Assembly (NCBI GenBank): GCA_023410595.1
Contig: JAEYPO010000001.1
Span: forward strand, 62,001 to 126,000
Reading direction: 5' to 3'
Origin: Bacillota bacterium
Lineage (GTDB): Bacteria > Bacillota > Clostridia > Christensenellales > SZUA-584
DNA: 64,000 bases
The notes under the pieces were generated by a model. The model saw only the letters and a program-made list of their open reading frames with translations. It did no database searches and was not told the origin of the DNA. This document shows, in pieces, positions 26,183-33,913 of this stretch. Positions within the stretch are counted from its first letter, which is position 1, and every line of letters starts with the position of its first letter. The translations under genes were made by a program, and so were the position numbers.

Positions 26183-26722
26183 TTAAGACTCTCTTATCCG
26201 CTTGTCTTTTTTCAGCTGGCTTATCTTAAGCCTTATCTGCCAGGCCAGCATCGTGAACGCGACGCCAAGCGCCGTCACGAACATACCGAGAACAAGGTTC
26301 GTTAAGCTTGTTTCGATGAAACCTATAACGATATTGCCTATACCTGCGAAATATTCCAATATCGTAAGCACGGTCCACAACCAGAAGACGCGCCTGAAGT
26401 GTTTTATTTTGGAATCAAAATCCGTATAAAGCTCGAACGGCCCGTCGGCGGCTTTCTTGCGGAAATACGCCCAGTGCATATACGACGACAAGAATTCGAC
26501 GCCTGTTCCTTCAAGAAACTCGATGTACTTTAAGCTCTCAGGATGGGTCGCGTTGTGCTCCATAAGCTCTATCCGGTAGATATATTCTCCCTTTTGCGCA
26601 TCCTCAAATACGTATCTGCACCACGTATAGCTTGTCATCGCCAGTCCGCAGTTGGACATTTCGTTGAGCCATTGCTCCTCTTTCAGGTAATTCCAGTATG
26701 GCTTCCAAATCACATGTTTCAT
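26183..26722 (-). CDS. DUF2812 membrane protein
   Basis: 179 residues: a cytoplasmic DUF2812 region (~1-105, WKPYWNYLKEEQWLNEMS, where W and Y positions are conserved) followed by two membrane helices (~112-165) and a basic tail. The family usually sits next to a PadR regulator, as here. Function unknown. ATG overlaps the padR stop by one base. Confidence 0.88.
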   Translation of the reverse strand: MKHVIWKPYWNYLKEEQWLNEMSNCGLAMTSYTWCRYVFEDAQKGEYIYRIELMEHNATHPESLKYIEFLEGTGVEFLSSYMHWAYFRKKAADGPFELYTDFDSKIKHFRRVFWLWTVLTILEYFAGIGNIVIGFIETSLTNLVLGMFVTALGVAFTMLAWQIRLKISQLKKDKRIRES

Positions 26723-27042
26723 TACATTGCACCCCCGGTTATCTGCCTGCCGTTAGAGAGCAGCTCTTCAAGGCGCTTAAGCTCGGTTTCGACCGCCGCC
26801 TTGCCCACGGCCGTTATAACGTATTCTTTCTTGCGCAAATCAGTATTTTCTTCGAGCTGTACTATCCAGCCCTTGTCGACGAGCGTGTTTATAGCTCCGT
26901 AAAGCGTGCCCGCACCCAGAGCCACGCGCCCACGGCTAAGCGCTGCTACGTTCTGCATAATGCCGTATCCGTGCAGCGGCTGATACAGCGACAGCAGTAT
27001 GTAGAGTACCGCTTCTGTTAATGCGCCTATGCTTTCTGGCAT
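26722..27042 (-). CDS. PadR family transcriptional regulator
   Basis: 106 residues, winged-helix of the PadR-s1 type (LTEAVLYILLSLYQPLHGYGI and GTLYGAINTLVDKGWI). It likely represses its own operon with DUF2812 through the palindromes in its promoter (27103-27157). The inducing signal is unknown. Confidence 0.92.
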   Translation of the reverse strand: MPESIGALTEAVLYILLSLYQPLHGYGIMQNVAALSRGRVALGAGTLYGAINTLVDKGWIVQLEENTDLRKKEYVITAVGKAAVETELKRLEELLSNGRQITGGAM

Positions 27043-27102
27043 TTATATCACCTCATTTTCGCTCCCTAAAACCGCGGCTTTCAGGGAACGGATTATTACG
27101 AC

Positions 27103-27157
27103 AGCCGATATATCGGCTTACGATATAGAGTATATCGGCTGCCGATATACTTGTCAA
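27103..27157 (-). promoter_or_regulatory. padR promoter with two palindromic operators
   Basis: On the minus strand TTGACA (27157-27152), 17-base spacer, TATACT (27134-27129). The dyad TATATCGG-CTG-CCGATATA (27131-27149) fills the spacer and -10, and a second perfect 16-bp palindrome AGCCGATATATCGGCT (27103-27118) lies just downstream. Both share the CGATATA half-site, a clear repression arrangement. Confidence 0.85.
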
Positions 27158-27208
27158 TAGCTTTTTTGCGACTGTTTAAAATATTATGTGTACAAATGGA
27201 AAGCAAGC

Positions 27209-27261
27209 TTGACATATACCCGCTTCGGTGATAGCATAATGGAAAGTGGACTTTCCATTAT
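27209..27261 (+). promoter_or_regulatory. Promoter and 26-bp operator of the XRE regulator
   Basis: TTGACA (27209-27214), 17 bases, TAGCAT (27232-27237). A dyad with perfect 11-bp arms (ATAATGGAAAG at 27236-27246, CTTTCCATTAT at 27251-27261) overlaps the -10 and start region. An extra half-site AATGGAAAG lies at 27195-27203. Confidence 0.8.
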
Positions 27262-27273
27262 GGGAGGGCAGGC

Positions 27274-27483
27274 GTGGAAAACAGGCTGGAAGAGATAAGA
27301 AAAATGCGCGGCATAACGCAGGAGCAGATAGCGGCCGATTTGAAAGTTTCGCGGCAGACCATAGGCTCGCTGGAAAACGGGAGATACAACCCTTCGATAC
27401 TGCTGGCGTTTAAGATCGCGCGGTATTTCGGTATGAATGTCGAGGAAATTTTCATATATCGGGAGGAAGACATTAATGGGTAA
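27274..27483 (+). CDS. XRE/Cro-CI-type small transcriptional regulator
   Basis: 69 residues consisting of one helix-turn-helix (GITQEQIAADLKVSRQTIGS, 13-32). Starts with GTG after GGGAGGGCAGGC. This YozG-like type is usually followed by a small membrane protein, as here with eight bases of overlap. It probably autoregulates through the upstream dyad. Confidence 0.9.
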   Translation: MENRLEEIRKMRGITQEQIAADLKVSRQTIGSLENGRYNPSILLAFKIARYFGMNVEEIFIYREEDING

Positions 27484-27895
27484 GAAAGTTTTAGCCGCGG
27501 CCGCGGCGATACTGGGGCTGGCTTGCGTGCTTTTAGGGTTTTTGGTACTCACGGGCGAAGAGCTAAAAAGCATATCGGGGCTGTGCATAGGCATAGGCGC
27601 TGCGGTAGGGGTTTCAGGGCTTGGTAACCTTATACTGCTTATCGCCGTTCCGGCGGCAGTCAGGGAAGAGCAGCTGCGCGTCAAACAAATAGAGACAGGC
27701 GACGAGCGGAACATACGCATACGCGAAAAGGCGGGCGCTATGGCCAACAGGGTGGTGTTCTACGCGCTTTGCGCGGCCATACTTGTGCTCGGGCTGCTGG
27801 GTGATCTGTTGGCTGTGCTGATACTTATTGGAATACTCGTGCTGGAAGCCGTACTTGTTATAATACTGTCGGGGAGATACTCGAAACAGATGTGA
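27476..27895 (+). CDS. Small membrane protein, DUF2178-like
   Basis: 139 residues with four hydrophobic segments in two pairs (~5-22, 35-55, 92-108, 112-130) separated by a charged loop containing GDERNIRIREKAGA, which resembles the DUF2178 ERxxxIxxKA pattern. ATG 27476 has GGGAGG about ten bases upstream. Co-expressed with the XRE regulator. Function unknown. Confidence 0.8.
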   Translation: MGKKVLAAAAAILGLACVLLGFLVLTGEELKSISGLCIGIGAAVGVSGLGNLILLIAVPAAVREEQLRVKQIETGDERNIRIREKAGAMANRVVFYALCAAILVLGLLGDLLAVLILIGILVLEAVLVIILSGRYSKQM

Positions 27896-27982
27896 CCGCT
27901 GCCGGTAAATGTGATTATCTGCGCAAAATCGGTCAAGAATTTGGGGCCGTATTGCGGTATCGTATATCTCAGGAGGTAAGAC

Positions 27983-28885
27983 ATGGAACGCTGGGAGAAG
28001 CTGCTCGCGGTGCAGCGCATGCAGGACTATATCTCGTCGCATATTATGGAGCCCATAACGCTGGGCGACCTTGCGCGCACGGCGGGATATTCGCCCTGGC
28101 ACGCCGCCCGCGTGTTCAAGGAGTACACCGGAAAGGCTCCGTTTGAATACCTGCGCGCGCTGCGTCTTTCGCGAGCCGCCGAAGCGCTGAAAAACGGCAA
28201 AAGCAAGGTTGTCGACGTCGCATTCGATTTTCTGTTCGGTTCGCACGAGGGCTTTACACGTGCGTTCTCCAAACAGTTCGGAACGACGCCAATAAGCTGC
28301 GCTAAAGGCGCGGGTGTGAAGCTGTTCATGCCTTCCGAGGTCCGTGATTATTACCTTAAGTTACAAAAAGGAGATGTGTGTAATATGTCTGACAATATTA
28401 ACACTGTGTTCGTGCAGGTCGTCGAGCGCCCCAGGCGGAAAGTTATACTGAAACGCGGGGTAAAGGCCGCGCATTACTTTGAGTACTGCGAGGAGGTCGG
28501 CTGCGACGTATGGGAGGTGCTGTCCGGCATAAAGGACGCCCTTTACGAGCCTATAGGTATGTGGCTGCCCGACAGCATGATAAAGCAGGGAACTTCAAAG
28601 TATGCCCAAGGGGTGGAAGTAGCCGCAGATTATAAGGGCAAAATACCTGAAGGGTACGAGATCATCGACTTGTCGCCGTGCAGCATGATGGTTTTCCAGG
28701 GACAGCCGTTTGACGACGATAAGTTTGAGGACGCCATTGGCGGGCTGTGGGACGTGATGAAGAAGTACGACCCGGGCGTGTACGGCTTTGAGTGGGCAGA
28801 CGAGGACGCTCCGCGCTTCCAGCTCGCGCCGCTCGGCTACAGGGGATACATCGAAGCCCGTCCGGTGAGGGCGCTGAATAAGTAA
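27983..28885 (+). CDS. AraC family regulator with GyrI-like effector domain
   Basis: 300 residues. The N-terminal AraC double helix-turn-helix (~8-105; EPITLGDLARTAGYSPWHAA, DFLFGSHEGFTRAFSKQFG) is followed by a GyrI/SoxS-type ligand domain (~135-300). Rob/SoxS-like proteins with this order often respond to small hydrophobic compounds. CAGGAGGTAAGAC precedes the ATG. No obvious target gene is adjacent. Confidence 0.9.
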   Translation: MERWEKLLAVQRMQDYISSHIMEPITLGDLARTAGYSPWHAARVFKEYTGKAPFEYLRALRLSRAAEALKNGKSKVVDVAFDFLFGSHEGFTRAFSKQFGTTPISCAKGAGVKLFMPSEVRDYYLKLQKGDVCNMSDNINTVFVQVVERPRRKVILKRGVKAAHYFEYCEEVGCDVWEVLSGIKDALYEPIGMWLPDSMIKQGTSKYAQGVEVAADYKGKIPEGYEIIDLSPCSMMVFQGQPFDDDKFEDAIGGLWDVMKKYDPGVYGFEWADEDAPRFQLAPLGYRGYIEARPVRALNK

Positions 28886-28894
28886 CAGAGAAAG

Positions 28895-29021
28895 GGGGCT
28901 GTCCAGAAACAGGCGAGCGATCAAAGATCGTCCCTGCATATATGGCGATATATACGATTATACCATATGTTGTAGGGAACGACCCCTGTGTCGTTCCGAA
29001 AATGTATTCCTGAACAGCCCC
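28895..29021. mobile_element. MITE-like element with 17-bp imperfect terminal inverted repeats
   Basis: Left end 28895-28911 (GGGGCTGTCCAGAAACA) and right end 29005-29021 (complement GGGGCTGTTCAGGAATA) match at 14 of 17 positions. The inside carries AGCGATCAAAGATCG and the hairpin GGAACGACCCCTGTGTCGTTCC. It encodes nothing and lies next to DUF559 unit 2. Confidence 0.6.
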
Positions 29022-29054
29022 TGTCCCAAAAGGGCAAAGGGAGGGAGTAATCTG
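29022..29054 (+). repeat. Degenerate family-A left end of DUF559 unit 2 (A9)
   Basis: TGTCCC-AAAA-GGGCA (weak H2) then AAAGGGAGGGAGTAATCTG, corresponding to H2 and GGAAGGAGTGAAGCTCCTTG of copy 1. The codon aligned with the TTG start of copy 1 is CTG here. Confidence 0.6.
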
Positions 29055-29447
29055 TCTCTTAAATATAATAAGAAACTTATTCAAAACGCAAAGGAATTAA
29101 GAAAGAACCAGACGCCGCAGGAGCGTAAATTATTGTACGAATTCCTTTTAAAGTACCCCGTGAGATTTCAACGGCAAAAGGTAATTGATAATTATATTGC
29201 CTATTTTTATTGTGCAAAAGCTAAACTGGTTGTTGAAGTTGATGGAAGCAGCCATTATGAATGTGATCAAATTGAACATGATAAAATATGGGATATTGCT
29301 CTAGCTCAATTTGGATTAAAAACTATTTGTTTTACAAACCTTGAAATAGCACAAAACTTTGAAGGGGTTTGTCTGATGATTGACGAGATCATAAAAAGCA
29401 GAACGTCCCTCCCTCAGTCAACTGAAGTTGACAGCTCCCTCTTCTGA
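29052..29447 (+). CDS. DUF559 endonuclease-like protein, copy 2 (non-standard or lost start)
   Basis: 131 codons, exactly the length of copy 1, aligning without gaps (77 of 131 identical by hand count). The core VVEVDGSSHYECDQIEHD keeps the E-D-H residues, but the later YDRIR segment of copy 1 is HDKIW. The frame begins at CTG 29052, homologous to the TTG of copy 1; the first standard start is TTG at 29133, which would cut ~27 residues before the core. The last 13 codons lie in the right repeat. It is clearly AT-richer than the chromosome. Either a CTG start is used or the copy is losing expression. Confidence 0.75.
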   Translation: MSLKYNKKLIQNAKELRKNQTPQERKLLYEFLLKYPVRFQRQKVIDNYIAYFYCAKAKLVVEVDGSSHYECDQIEHDKIWDIALAQFGLKTICFTNLEIAQNFEGVCLMIDEIIKSRTSLPQSTEVDSSLF

Positions 29448-29454
29448 GGGAGCC
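29406..29454 (-). repeat. Family-A right end of DUF559 unit 2 (A8)
   Basis: TCCCTCCCTCA, H2 GTCAAC-TGAA-GTTGAC (29417-29432), H1 GCTCCCTC-TTCT-GAGGGAGC (29434-29453). H1 and flanks match the right end of unit 1, while the H2 arms are entirely different yet still complementary. Confidence 0.8.
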
Positions 29455-29563
29455 AATGCTCCTCTTTAATACTCAAACAATATATTAGTCAATCTGGAAA
29501 AGGTGTCTCGCACTTATTTTATTCCGTGCTATAATGATGCAAAGACATAACGGGGGGTGACAT

Positions 29564-30583
29564 ATGAACAAGGATGTATCCATAGCGGTAATAGGGGGAG
29601 GAGCAATAGGAGGCGTAACGGCGGCGTACCTTGCCAAGGCGGGCTACGACGTCTCTTTAGTGTGCAAATACCCGGAGAAGGCCGAAGAAGTAAAAACAAA
29701 AGGGCTGCATATCGTGGGCGTCAGGGGAGAGCAGTACGTAAAAATGAATGCCGTGGCCGAAGTCGGCCAGCTTTCCGGCAAGAAGGACATCGTGCTCATA
29801 GTAACAAAGGCGTATGATATGCCCGACGCGGCGAAGCGCGTACTGCCGTTTTTGAACGACGATTCGTATGTTGTTTCCATGCAGAACGGCATATGCGTCG
29901 AGGCGCTGGCCGATGTCGTGGGCAGGGAGCGCACGGTAGGATGCGTTGTCGGCTGGGGCTCGACGATGCTGCCTGACGGCTCGCTCAACATGACCTCGGA
30001 GGGAGACTTCGTGATAGGCGGCCTCGACCCCGACAAAGACGTTACCGCCGTGAAAGACGTGCTGGACGCGATGCTGCCCACGCGCATATCCGACAACATA
30101 ATATCCGATCTGTATTCCAAGATGGTAATAAACTCGTGCATAACGTCCGTAGGCGTGCTCTCGGGGTTGCACCTCGGCAACATACTTAAAAAGCACGCGG
30201 CGAGGAATATATTCATATCCATTATCCGCGAGGCAATAGCCGTCGCCGACGCCATGCATATGAACGTAAAGCCGTACGGCGGAAAGATAGACTACTATTC
30301 GCTCATAAAGGGCAACAGCCTGCCGGCAAGGTTCAAACGCCACCTCATAATACGCATAATAGGGTTCAAATACAGAAGACTCAAATCGTCGAGCCTTCAG
30401 TCGTTAGGACGCGGCAAACCGACAGAAGTCGATTACTTCAACGGCTATATCGCAAAAAAAGGCGACGAGTTCGGCGTACCCACACCCGTCAACGACCGCA
30501 TAGTCCAAATGATAAAGGAAATAGAATCGGGCAAACGAAGCATCGACCCCGTAAACTTTTTCGACAAAGGACTGCAAGTATAG
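29564..30583 (+). CDS. Ketopantoate reductase family protein (ApbA/PanE-like)
   Basis: 339 residues. N-terminal Rossmann motif IAVIGGGAIGG (7-17) and a C-terminal ApbA domain with NSCITSVGVLSG and YNGY-type sequence (VDYFNGYIAKKGDEFGVPTP). It could be 2-dehydropantoate 2-reductase (pantothenate pathway), but other 2-ketoacid reductases share the fold and no panBCD genes are near. Slightly longer than PanE (~300). Confidence 0.87.
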   Translation: MNKDVSIAVIGGGAIGGVTAAYLAKAGYDVSLVCKYPEKAEEVKTKGLHIVGVRGEQYVKMNAVAEVGQLSGKKDIVLIVTKAYDMPDAAKRVLPFLNDDSYVVSMQNGICVEALADVVGRERTVGCVVGWGSTMLPDGSLNMTSEGDFVIGGLDPDKDVTAVKDVLDAMLPTRISDNIISDLYSKMVINSCITSVGVLSGLHLGNILKKHAARNIFISIIREAIAVADAMHMNVKPYGGKIDYYSLIKGNSLPARFKRHLIIRIIGFKYRRLKSSSLQSLGRGKPTEVDYFNGYIAKKGDEFGVPTPVNDRIVQMIKEIESGKRSIDPVNFFDKGLQV

Positions 30584-30817
30584 AAACGTATGCAAATATA
30601 GCGCCGTTCTTCAGGAGCAGCAAGATGATGACAAGCACCTAAGTGTCATTATCTTAAGAATATAAACTTTTTAAGATTCCCATTCTTTCGGTCACTTGGC
30701 GCTCACTACGAAGTGGATGGAATGACATATTGATCTTACGTAGGGGCGGTTATTAACCGCCCGCGAGTATTAACAGATTCGCCGCTCTTTAGAGCGGTTT
30801 TTTAATATTCTTTTATA
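30584..30817. other. Intergenic region with MITE-like hairpin, small repeat and terminator
   Basis: 30644-30727 is bounded by TGTCATT and AATGACA ends (84 bp) and resembles a degraded inverted-repeat element. 30744-30762 is a small hairpin GGGCGGT-TATTA-ACCGCCC. A terminator (30782-30803) closes it. No gene is seen. Confidence 0.5.
30782..30803 (+). terminator. Rho-independent terminator
   Basis: CCGCTC-TTTA-GAGCGG followed by TTTTTT, upstream of the gntR promoter. Confidence 0.8.
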
Positions 30818-30870
30818 TTGACATGCATATTTTAGCCTGCTATAGTGTATATATACGATATATACACTAT
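30818..30870 (+). promoter_or_regulatory. Promoter with 29-bp dyad for the GntR-ABC operon
   Basis: TTGACA (30818-30823), 17 bases, TATAGT (30841-30846). A dyad with perfect 13-bp arms (ATAGTGTATATAT at 30842-30854 and its complement at 30858-30870, centre ACG) covers the -10 and start, as expected for a YtrA-type autorepressor. Confidence 0.85.
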
Positions 30871-30908
30871 GACCGGACAACACACAAGAAATTGGGCAGG
30901 GAGAATGC

Positions 30909-31283
30909 ATGGATATCATAATAAGCAATTCGAGCGCGAAGCCTATTTATGAGCAGATAACGTCCCAGATAAAGAACATGATACTCACAGGAGCGCTTAA
31001 AGAGGGGGAACTGCTGCCTTCGATGCGCCTGCTTGCAAAAGAGCTTCGCATAAGCGTGATAACAACAAAGCGGGCGTATGAGGATTTGGAACGCGACGGC
31101 TTTATCGAGACAGTAACGGGCAAAGGAAGCTATGTCGCGGGAAAGAATATGGAATTCATAAAAGAAGAACGGCTCCGGATAGCGGAAGAACATCTGCAAA
31201 GCGCCGTTGACGCCGCTAAAAGCGGCGGCGTCTCCTTATCGGAGCTTCAGGATATATTGGCCGTGCTGTACAGGGAGGACTAG
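30909..31283 (+). CDS. GntR family regulator, YtrA subfamily
   Basis: 124 residues: GntR winged helix (YEQITSQIKNMILTGALKEG, 14-33; TTKRAYEDLERDGFIETVTGKGSYVA) plus a short C-terminal dimer helix, the YtrA arrangement. This subfamily controls ABC transporters encoded directly downstream, as here, and binds GTG-TAC-type dyads such as the one in its promoter. Confidence 0.92.
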   Translation: MDIIISNSSAKPIYEQITSQIKNMILTGALKEGELLPSMRLLAKELRISVITTKRAYEDLERDGFIETVTGKGSYVAGKNMEFIKEERLRIAEEHLQSAVDAAKSGGVSLSELQDILAVLYRED

Positions 31284-31285
31284 GA

Positions 31286-32143
31286 ATGGAAAACATACTG
31301 GAAGTAAAAAACTTATATAAGGATTTCGGAGGCTTCAGTCTTAAAAATGTCGCGTTCGATCTGCCCAAAGGTAGCGTAATGGGCTTTATAGGCGCCAACG
31401 GGGCGGGCAAGACCACGACGATAAAGCTAATGCTCAATATGATACGTAAGGATGGGGGAGACGTGCGCATTCTCGGCCTCGACCATATAGAGGGTGAGAT
31501 GAGCGTTAAACAGCATATAGGCGTCGTGCTGGACGAAAACCACTTTCACGACAGCTTAAAGGCGGCGGATGTATCGTCGATATTAAAAAACATATTTATG
31601 ACCTGGGACGACGGGCTTTTCAGAAAATACCTTAGAAAGTTCGGAGTCCCGGAGGATAAGACGGTAAAGGAACTCTCAAAGGGTACTAAGACAAAGCTGT
31701 CTCTCTCAGCCGCTCTCGCGCACCGGCCTAAGCTCCTTATACTTGACGAGGCTACAAGCGGGCTCGACCCGGTTGTGCGCAGCGAGATACTGGATATATT
31801 TCTTGATATCATACAGGACGAGGAGCGCGCCGTGCTGCTCTCCACGCACATTACGAGCGACCTAGAGCGCATAGCCGATTATGTGACGCTGATAAACGAC
31901 GGAAGCATAATATTCAGCAAGCCGAAGGACGAGCTGAAATACGGTTACGGCATACTGAAATGCGGCCTCGGCGATCTCGGGCGTATCGACAAAGCGGACA
32001 TAGAGGGGTCGCGCAAAAGCAGGTTCGGGTACGAAGTGCTGGTAAAAGACAGGGACAAAGCTGCCCGGCAGTACCCGGGAGCGACGATAGACGCCGCAAA
32101 TATAGAAGATATTATGCTGTTTTATGTAAGGAGTGAGTCATAA
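31286..32143 (+). CDS. ABC transporter ATP-binding protein (YtrA-controlled)
   Basis: 285 residues. Walker A GANGAGKTT (~36-44), signature LSKGTKTKLSLSAAL (variant of LSGGQ), Walker B LLILDEATSGLDP. It powers the permease whose start overlaps its stop. In this family the exported compound is often an antimicrobial peptide or a lipid, but the substrate here is unknown. Confidence 0.93.
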   Translation: MENILEVKNLYKDFGGFSLKNVAFDLPKGSVMGFIGANGAGKTTTIKLMLNMIRKDGGDVRILGLDHIEGEMSVKQHIGVVLDENHFHDSLKAADVSSILKNIFMTWDDGLFRKYLRKFGVPEDKTVKELSKGTKTKLSLSAALAHRPKLLILDEATSGLDPVVRSEILDIFLDIIQDEERAVLLSTHITSDLERIADYVTLINDGSIIFSKPKDELKYGYGILKCGLGDLGRIDKADIEGSRKSRFGYEVLVKDRDKAARQYPGATIDAANIEDIMLFYVRSES

Positions 32144-32766
32144 TGAAAGGGCTTATAATAAAGGATTTTATCAACCTGCGCAAGTACGGCCGGTCCGTGC
32201 TGCTCGTCGTGGCGTTTTTCGTGCTGTTGTCGTTCATGATGGACGACACGGCGTTCATAAGCGGCATGGTAGTGCTGCTGTTTGCTATGACCGCAGTAAC
32301 GTCGTTCGCATACGACAAGCAGGCGGGTTGGGAGGAATACGCCCTGTCGCTGCCGCTGCCCAGAAAGACGATAGTAAAGAGCAAGTACATACTCTCGCTT
32401 CTGCTGGCGCTTATCGGCATGGTGCTGTCCGTGCTCCTTGGCGTCGTCATAAACCTGATAACGAAAAAAACAGGCATAATGGAGCACCTTACCACGACGT
32501 ATGTCATTTTCGGCGTAGGCGTGTTGTTTCTCAGTATCATGCTGCCGCTCATATTCAGGTTCGGCGTGGAAAAATCCCGGATATTTATGATAATAGTGGT
32601 AGCGATACCTGCCGCCGCGGCCTTCGCTCTGGACAGGGCGGGGTTCACAATGCCCAATCAGGAGTTGTTCAATCGAGTGCTTTTATATTCTCCGCTAATG
32701 CTGGCTGCGCTTTATTTCTTCTCGTATATGCTGTCGTACTATTTCTTTGAAAAGAAAGAGCTGTAG
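32143..32766 (+). CDS. ABC-2 type transporter permease
   Basis: 207 residues, six hydrophobic segments; an N-terminal MKGLIIKDFINLRKYG start typical of ABC-2 permeases of this kind. It forms the membrane part of the exporter with the upstream ATPase; the stop and start share one base (TAATG). Confidence 0.88.
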   Translation: MKGLIIKDFINLRKYGRSVLLVVAFFVLLSFMMDDTAFISGMVVLLFAMTAVTSFAYDKQAGWEEYALSLPLPRKTIVKSKYILSLLLALIGMVLSVLLGVVINLITKKTGIMEHLTTTYVIFGVGVLFLSIMLPLIFRFGVEKSRIFMIIVVAIPAAAAFALDRAGFTMPNQELFNRVLLYSPLMLAALYFFSYMLSYYFFEKKEL

Positions 32767-32825
32767 CTCTTATACAAACGTATTCCCCGAGATAACGTTA
32801 TAGAGCCGAGGCGAATGCCAGGGCT

Positions 32826-33254
32826 CTATTTCTTTGACAATTTCAGCTTTAAAAGCTTTTTCACGTCCTCCAGCACATTATCGTCTGAAACGCGTATCAT
32901 CAGCCATTTTGTGCTGTTGAAAGTCTTACAGCCGTCGTAAAGCTCTCTAACGTAATCCGTATAATCGCCCCTTACGGCTTCGAACACGTCCATATCCGCA
33001 GCGGAGAGCACTACAAGCGCTATAAAGCCGTCGCTCTCAGGGTAAAGAGTGCACAGCGCTTTGCCGCCCTTCTTGTACTTAACGTTCCAGCCCGGCTTTC
33101 CCGCGCATACGCTGTATGCCAAAAGCGGCGTTGAAGCATAGGTCTCCTCAATATAATCTGTAAGCTCGGCCCATCTTGAGCCCGCGTCGCCCGCTATATA
33201 GCCCCGTATGTCTTCAAAGCTCGGCTCCGCGCTTCGGTCGAGTATCATATCCAT
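32826..33254 (-). CDS. DUF3788 family protein
   Basis: 142 residues, soluble, with GKPGWNVKYKKGGKALCTLYP matching the DUF3788 core. Members are small cytosolic proteins of unknown function. Start at 33254 preceded by AGGGCTTGAT. No operon partner. Confidence 0.85.
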   Translation of the reverse strand: MDMILDRSAEPSFEDIRGYIAGDAGSRWAELTDYIEETYASTPLLAYSVCAGKPGWNVKYKKGGKALCTLYPESDGFIALVVLSAADMDVFEAVRGDYTDYVRELYDGCKTFNSTKWLMIRVSDDNVLEDVKKLLKLKLSKK

Positions 33255-33338
33255 ATCAAGCCCTCCGCATATAAGAACATATTTTCGATAATCATAACAT
33301 AAAAAGGGATATTACGGAAGACTTACTTTAAATATGTT

Positions 33339-33728
33339 TTATACGTTGATGTCAAATCCTATTTCCCCTTCGCTCGCAGGCTTACCCGCTAATCCCCAGT
33401 TGTCAAGCGTGGGTTCGTATATAACAACTACGACGTCCTCCCTCCTGATACCAAGCGACTTATAAAGGTTGGCCGCGATATTGCCGTAAAGCTTTTTCTT
33501 TGCCTCATAGCTTCTGCCTTTAAAAACCGTGAGCTCTATAATAATGCAATCCTCAGTCTTGTTATTGGAAATATGAAAATGATCCCGATCCAGTTCATAC
33601 AACCGCTGCATCCTGTCGCCTTCGGGTATCTTAAAAGCGTCAACCAGAGCGCGGTGCACGCTGTCCATTATCGCCTCTTTATATTCGGTGCCCTTGCCCT
33701 TTAACATCTCTATCCGGACTAATGGCAT
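33339..33728 (-). CDS. Tautomerase family protein (4-oxalocrotonate tautomerase-like)
   Basis: 129 residues starting MPLVRIEM; after Met removal the N-terminal proline would be the catalytic base. AAGGAGG precedes this ATG, so the longer in-frame start at 33770 is rejected. The second half (GRSYEAKKKLYGNIAANLYKSLGI) matches the long tautomerase form. Substrate unknown. Confidence 0.88.
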   Translation of the reverse strand: MPLVRIEMLKGKGTEYKEAIMDSVHRALVDAFKIPEGDRMQRLYELDRDHFHISNNKTEDCIIIELTVFKGRSYEAKKKLYGNIAANLYKSLGIRREDVVVVIYEPTLDNWGLAGKPASEGEIGFDINV

Positions 33729-33913
33729 AATATCCTCCTTGTGGTAATTAATATTTACTTTAGCATGCAACGCTTACGAGGTAAAGCATATGATCATACA
33801 TTAACATAATGTGTATTTACTGAATACAATGTATTATCACTGGCTATACGCTCGCCGGGCTTAGTTCCGGAGCGTGCGATGTCGCCAAAACTAATATTAG
33901 TGGGAGATAAAAT

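Noticed and set aside
29133..29447. Start of DUF559 copy 2 at TTG 29133
   Set aside because: Would remove 27 residues that align with copy 1; homology extends to CTG 29052.
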